A program made the translations under genes and the position numbers. Positions 58,850-64,000 of a DNA stretch of 64,000 bases are shown piece after piece. The stretch covers positions 10,919,268 to 10,983,267 of the forward strand of contig CM056744.1 of the NCBI GenBank assembly GCA_029851415.1, written 5' to 3'. Numbering within the stretch: position 1 is the first letter of the stretch; each line of letters opens with the position of its first letter. The stretch is from Eretmocerus hayati (Eukaryota; Arthropoda; Insecta; Hymenoptera; Aphelinidae). Under the pieces are notes generated by a model, which had not been told where the DNA came from, made no database searches, and saw only the letters and a program-made list of their open reading frames with translations.

Positions 58850-60552
58850 TGTGACGTTCTAATAGACGAAACAGTTAAATAAAGTGGTTTTTAGAGCTGG
58901 CTCTAAGCTCAGGGACGTAATCTCCTCGATATTTGAATCGATTGGTTACTGAAGACTCTGATTTTCTGGAATCATTAACTTGACTTGACAAGACTGGTTT
59001 TATTTGACATTACTGATTTGACGCGAAAAGAATGATTTTACTGACTTTTGGATGATTGCAATCTAACAACCTTGCGACTGGCTACCAGGGTCCAGTTAGA
59101 TTGCTAAAAGAAAATTGACAGATCGACGAACGGACAAATAAACAGACGGACGTGATTTTAATGAATAGATAGTTTTAATTTTTAGACTTACTTTTTTAAT
59201 TAGCAGATTTTTGTTACAAATCGCCGGTGGTGCCAAATATAAAGCGAACGTGTTGATGCCCAGCTATACCAAGCCAGACCGGAATTTCGAGACGGAGTAT
59301 TGAATTTTGCAGACGGCCCAAAAGGGACTGACTGGAGCCTTTTGCGTGGGCTGAATTTATAGACAAGCCTGGTCAGGGCTGTCTCGTCTAGCTTGGTATA
59401 GTGGTGAGGGTAGTATTTGGCGTGCTTGTAACGTTGTCGTGGAACGAGAGGCTCACTCGTCAGACAGAGATGGGTGTATTTTGAGATTTTCTCATTTTCA
59501 AAAGATGGCACCACCGGTATTAAATCTATAGAAGTTACCACTTAGAAACTAATTTCTGTTGATAAACTACATTTCTAGTTCCTATCTTTCCTAGTATTTT
59601 AACATAGTTGTTTTCAGGGAAATTTTCGTTAGTTTTCATTTTACATTATTTTTGTTCGTTTTCAGTTTTTATTCTGTTACAAGGGTCGAGAAGATTAGAT
59701 GAATTATTATTGTATACGATGTAAAGTATATAATAAAATGAACTAAAATTATTATCATAAAATGAAGTAAAATAGAAGTAAATATCATAAGATAAATAAT
59801 AAGTAATAAGTGTAAAATATAATTAAATACAGTAATTTCTTACGTCTAGCTTCTACATAAAAACCTTCTTTCATACTATAATATTCCAAAAATCACGGAA
59901 TTATCCTAAAATTATCATTCTATTAGTTTCGGTTCAAGGATAAAAAAAATTCATTCATCATCTTATTAGCTCTAAATAGTATACTTCTTAAAAGGTTATG
60001 TTTAATATGAATTGAGATAAAAACAAAAAGGTATTGGTCTTACACGATATTCTAGCGATGTTTTTTTTTGGTTTTGTTCCTTCTTTTTTATGAATATTTT
60101 CATTCTGCTTAACTTAGATTATTTTATTAAAAATGAGTTAGTCCTAAATTTAATTATTCATCAAAAATTTCATACGAATAGTTTAAAAATAACATTAGAT
60201 TTGGATTGAAACTTATTTCCTAGGTTAAACCGATATTGCAGTGTACAAGAATATTCTAGAATTTTCTGTACTCTAAGTTAGTTTTTCTATTAGTTTCGCG
60301 AGTGAAAGTGTCATGAGTCATGGGTTTGTTAGGCGCGGGACGTGCCGAGGACGACCTCAGATAGCTTTGCTGCGAACGAGACCTTCGGTCTCGCAGATTT
60401 CACTCAAAAGTATTTATGACAGGGCTTAAGCGGGGTACACGGTCAAAATTTTTGAAAGAGCGAGAATCTTCGAGAGCGTGAGAGTTTCGAACATTTTCGG
60501 TTCCGTAGATTCGTTATGGTTTTGTTAGGATAATTTTACCAGGGACGTCACA
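58850..60552 (-). repeat. 5' LTR of the gypsy element
   Basis: 1703 bp, same ends and length as the 3' LTR. It must carry the promoter for the genomic RNA, but I could not place a TATA box or start site with confidence. The hairpin-like CGAGACCTTCGGTCTCG at about 60377 is present in both LTRs. Confidence 0.95.
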
Positions 60553-60556
60553 ATAG

Positions 60557-61030
60557 TTTTCCAAGTTCTTCCAATTGAACCAGGGAAATAGCAGGTTATT
60601 CCATCAATCCGTTTATTTATTTTTACCCGCCCTTGGCGACATTCATACAACCCTGTAATAATTTCCCTCAAAATTTGAATTCATACTATCTTATGAACTT
60701 ACATATCTCGGATCTTGTCCACTACTAGAACTTTTGAGAATTGAGATCGATATTTTCAATCTATGTAACATATGATTCAGAATTTTTTTTCAGTCGGGGG
60801 CTCCGCCCCCCTGCACCCTCACCAGGGGCTGCCGCTCCTAAACCCCGCTCTGCGCCCTCTTTCGCCACCTGCCCCGATCGCGATTGGGCTACTAGCGTAT
60901 GAGGTTACCGACAGAATACTAACTTTCCGCACAATATTTCGAAAAAATCGTACGCAACTCTGTCGAAAGGTTTCCACACTCGGAAAACCTTTACACACGT
61001 GCGTAAATCCAACTTTTCAACATCGGTGCG
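60557..61030. other. Old repeat material right of the gypsy insertion
   Basis: No gene. A GC-rich block at 60790-60880 starts CAGTCGGGGGCTCCGCCCCC and resembles, inverted, the block at about 24910-25000 (GGCAGCCCCCCCGACTG), so both are probably ends of one older element family. Confidence 0.5.
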
Positions 61031-61032
61031 TA

Positions 61033-61807
61033 CTCTCTAAACCCGTTGGAGTGAAATTTCACTCCAAGGGAGTGAAATTTGACACAAAACTATGAGTCAG
61101 TTTCGTGCGCACCGAACTGGAGTGATTCATCACTCCAAGATGGAGTCAAATTTCACTCCAACGTGAGTCAATTATCACTCTTAGGATTGAGTCAAATTAT
61201 TCAAAACCAAACTTTTCAACATTCTAGATATTGCAATAAAAAAATTAATTCACGGCGTGCACGCATATTTCAACTGATTTCTTGGTAATTATGATTATTA
61301 ATATCCTATGAAAAATGTGTTCAACGTAAATTTTGGCATTTGTGTTCGGCTTGATGGGGATTTGAACCTGCACACTCTTGATTGCCAGGCAAGTGTCTTA
61401 ACCATTAGACCAAATGTGACTTTGATAAGTTACAGTCAAGAAAGCCTATGTACGGTTGTGAACGGTCGATACAAGTTTTTAAATATATCCGAGAAGTATT
61501 TCGGAGGGAAACTCGGAATAGAGCAGCATGAATCAACACTTTAAACGTTTTCTACTTTCTTCATAAAAGTCCCGCAAGTCATTCTGGGATTATACCCTAA
61601 CCTATAAAAATCTAATTCACTCAATGTGAGGAGTCAATTTTCACTCTTCTTGGAGTGAAAATTGACTCAAGCATCGAGCAAATGTAATATTTCTGTGGTG
61701 TTCACTCCCTATGAGTCAGATTTTCACTCCAATATGAGTCATTCTCGGTCATTCCGAGAATCACTCCAAGCTTTGAGTCAAAATTTCATTCCAACAGTTT
61801 TAGAGAG
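61033..61807. mobile_element. TA-flanked element with GGAGTGA motif clusters
   Basis: Inverted ends CTCTCTAAAACYGTTGGA are flanked by TA (61031-61032 and 61808-61809), as in Tc1/mariner-type insertions. Each subterminal region (61048-61200 and 61620-61800) is packed with short motifs GGAGTGA and GAGTCA in both orientations, for example GGAGTGAAATTTCACTCC. A tRNA-like sequence lies between them. No transposase. Confidence 0.7.
61347..61420 (-). tRNA. tRNA-like sequence inside the TA-flanked element
   Basis: On the minus strand there is an A-box-like TGGTCTAATGGTTAAGAC and a B-box-like AGGTTCAAATCCCC at tRNA spacing, with a possible anticodon stem CTTG...CAAG between them (loop containing GGC). 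The acceptor stem does not pair, so I read it as a tRNA-derived relic rather than a working tRNA. Confidence 0.5.
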
Positions 61808-61809
61808 TA

Positions 61810-64000
61810 ATATACTATTTTCTTAAACTAGGAGTAAAAGTCGGCAAACTGTGCGGAAAGTACACTTCTCTGTACAGTTTATCAAAAAACTTTCTTCCAC
61901 GTCCAAGTGGTGGGTTTATGGGGAAGCAAGCAAGACATTCTTTCACGAAGGAAATCCTAGCGCTCATACAAAATTCTTAGGAAAGTTGAAACTGATCTTG
62001 ATTCTCGTGTATTCGGGTACTACAGTAGCCTGAAAAATTTCTCCTGCCTCGATGAAGGATCATTTCATTCATAAAAACTCCTTTTCAGAAATTAGTCCTC
62101 GGAAATATGGTGATAGAAGAACTTTCCTCAGGAAATAGTATAACAGAATTCCACGCAATTGAATTATATTGAATAAGAAAAAAATGGTTATGGAGATATA
62201 ACCAAAAATCACTCGCCACACCTTCGTCAGATGATGCAACATGTTTTTTCGATGAGGGAATAGCCTTCTTATCTTCTTTTTGTTCTTCATTAAATTGTTG
62301 CCTGGACAAATCCTCATCATTGGCGATGTAACCGACATTCTTTTGACCTGAATTTCGGCCTCTCCAAAGGCGTCGCAATATTAATATGACATAATTACAA
62401 TCAATCATCTAAAAATATGATTATCAGACTGCATGGTATCTTTTACAGGAAAGAACCATGTCTTTGCGTGTGCTCATGCATGGTACATCATTCATTTGTG
62501 GATACGCCCTTACAGACAAATGATGCTACGTAATTTGCAATGGGCAGGCAGACTTTTCAGTTCATTCACTGGATGAAGAGACGGTGTCTCGGGGGACTGA
62601 TATTCTATAGTTGGTGTATAGGCACGAAATCTCAACGTGGATCTTCACCCGAAGCATCGAATGTATGTGTCCCTAGGGAGTGGATCCGTCTGATGGGGTG
62701 ATAACCTTGAAATTGTTACGTAAGTAAAGTGTTGTACGGATCGATATGAACGTGTGAGGTTATAGTGTCTTTCTTGATTTGAGACTAGCTTAGGATGATG
62801 ACTGTTGACGAATAATGTTAAAAATAGCGTGACAAACCTATAAATTTGACCGGTTGATTAACCATACGTTTGATTTGAATAGAATTTATGGTGCATTTGT
62901 CATCTTGAAATTCTAAATATCTTCCTGACAAATCCAAAAACTATCATCGCAGTCTGGTTCAACTATCCCTGAAGATGAGTTATTCGTGATGAATAGTCAA
63001 TAGCCCAACATTTACAGCCCTTTGGTTCTTCCAACTTATTTTACGGCTCTTAAGGGAACACTCCGAAATGGAGACACTCTCGTCTTGGCAGTTTTAGTTC
63101 CTGGTAGCCGAGTAAACGCTATTGGCCACTTGGGGCAAAATAAAATTCACCTCAGAAAATTGCGCTAGGTAATGTACATATATGAGTTGAACCGTGAATC
63201 TAGTTAGTATTGATGATATCAGTGAATCTTATCTTGGCAGCGAATAATAAACAAGCCGTTAGTCTCGTTTCACTGCATTATTCGTCATTTTTGCTCGGTT
63301 ATATCGATGCACAATCTGCAGTCCACTTAAATGAATCTCGGCTTTATTGATGAAAATAGATAATCAGATACGAATCTCATTGAATTTTTGCAACTTTTCA
63401 GTTTATAACAACGATGTTATTAATCTCAAAATTCATTCTGATTTATCATGATTATGGGAAAGATATGTCATGATACACGTAATCACGTCCTTTGAGATAT
63501 TATTGAGTACCAAGCCCGTAACTATCTAGAGAGCGCAAACGTCTAATAATTATAAGGTTAAGATCGAGTAAAAGTGTGCGAGCTGGCTGAAAACTATCTT
63601 GAAAATTGCTACTTGGACGAGTGGCCTCTCCAAGAGGGAAAACTAGCTCTTACGCTTGCCACGAAACATCTTGACTCTTCCCTTGTGTCTCTGCTCAATT
63701 GCTCTCCTTTTTTTTTTTTTTTTTGTTCACAAGTTTCTTGAGGGAGCTCAAGTTTTTCTTTGGTTTTGTTAACTTGAGCCTCTCGGCAAGGATTCTTCAT
63801 TTTCACGTTTTCTGTATTTTATTATTTACTTGATACCCTTGAGCTGCAAGCACGAATGATTTTTTTCTATCTGAAAATTCCTTCGTACGAGTACATTTGA
63901 AGTTTTAAAGGAGTTTATTCTAGTAATATATATATATATATATATATATCTAATCATCCGGAAACTTGACATTTATAATACTTGAGATGGAACTTGAGAT
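61810..64000. other. Intergenic, no gene established
   Basis: A minus-strand frame at 62085-62408 begins at ATG right after a possible acceptor (CATATTTTTAG) and encodes a hydrophobic start followed by a charged segment; it may be an exon but has no partner here. Other frames are short. There is a T run at about 63707-63724. Confidence 0.45.
63926..63949. repeat. (TA)n microsatellite
   Basis: About twelve uninterrupted TA units. Confidence 0.9.

Larger units (their letters stand above)
45467..60552 (-). mobile_element. Complete Ty3/gypsy retroelement with env
   Basis: A 15,086-bp LTR retroelement on the minus strand, bounded by a 4-bp target duplication ATAG (45463-45466 and 60553-60556). 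Order on its own strand: 5' LTR (60552-58850), primer-binding site, 3-kb leader, gag, pol (-1 frame), env, 3' LTR (47169-45467). Pol order protease-RT-RNase H-integrase places it in Ty3/gypsy; with env it has the layout of an insect endogenous retrovirus. The LTRs are the same length and differ at about three positions by eye, and all three large frames are open, so it inserted recently and may be active. It is longer than most insect gypsy elements because of long LTRs and leader. Confidence 0.95.

Overview
The window looks like accessory, transposon-rich sequence from an insect genome, most likely a hymenopteran. The only host genes I can build with confidence are two intact, tandem, plus-strand odorant receptors of the 7tm_6 family (7274-10710 and 22232-31635). 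Both have nine coding exons with matching intron positions and phases, the layout of the large hymenopteran '9-exon' receptor group. The order-level call is inference; the receptor family call is firm.

Almost everything else that can be explained is mobile DNA. Bases 1-7270 hold a TTAA-flanked piggyBac-like element (2977-3896) and a promoter-like block with ~66-bp repeats and a TATA box (about 4625-4944). Between the receptors lie small palindromic elements (11816-12062, 12317-12696), a 3.4-kb foldback element with a perfect 9-bp target duplication (13491-16936) and a 2-kb near-perfect palindrome (17279-19345). Intron 4 of the second receptor has grown to 7.6 kb through one element (23860-29728) carrying a related one inside it (25472-28950); both have TAGGGTGG ends and perfect 8-bp target duplications. 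Further palindromic elements follow at 32238-33175, 33374-34906 (with tRNA-like sequences in both arms), 36086-36239, 38579-39289 and 41712-43499.

From 45467 to 60552 sits a complete, apparently young 15.1-kb Ty3/gypsy element on the minus strand. It has two 1703-bp LTRs that differ at about three positions by eye, a 4-bp ATAG target duplication, a primer-binding site matching the 3' end of tRNA-Pro over 18 nt, and intact gag, pol and env frames. Its proteins are unusual. Gag carries nine CCHC zinc knuckles. Pol begins with two tandem retropepsin-like domains, and between RNase H and integrase it has an AT-hook and a degenerate macrodomain-like segment. Env resembles the glycoproteins of arthropod chuviruses rather than baculovirus-type gypsy Env. 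A 3-kb leader contains a basic, cysteine-rich open frame preceded by a good splice acceptor, a candidate accessory gene. The parts fit one replication cycle: Gag packages RNA, Pol cleaves, copies and integrates, and Env, probably made from a spliced message, could allow transfer between cells.

The last 3.4 kb (60557-64000) hold older repeat material, including a TA-flanked element built from short GGAGTGA-type inverted motifs around a tRNA-like sequence (61033-61807). I see no rRNA gene, CRISPR array or bacterial-type operon. Most short open frames lie in repeats and are not genes.
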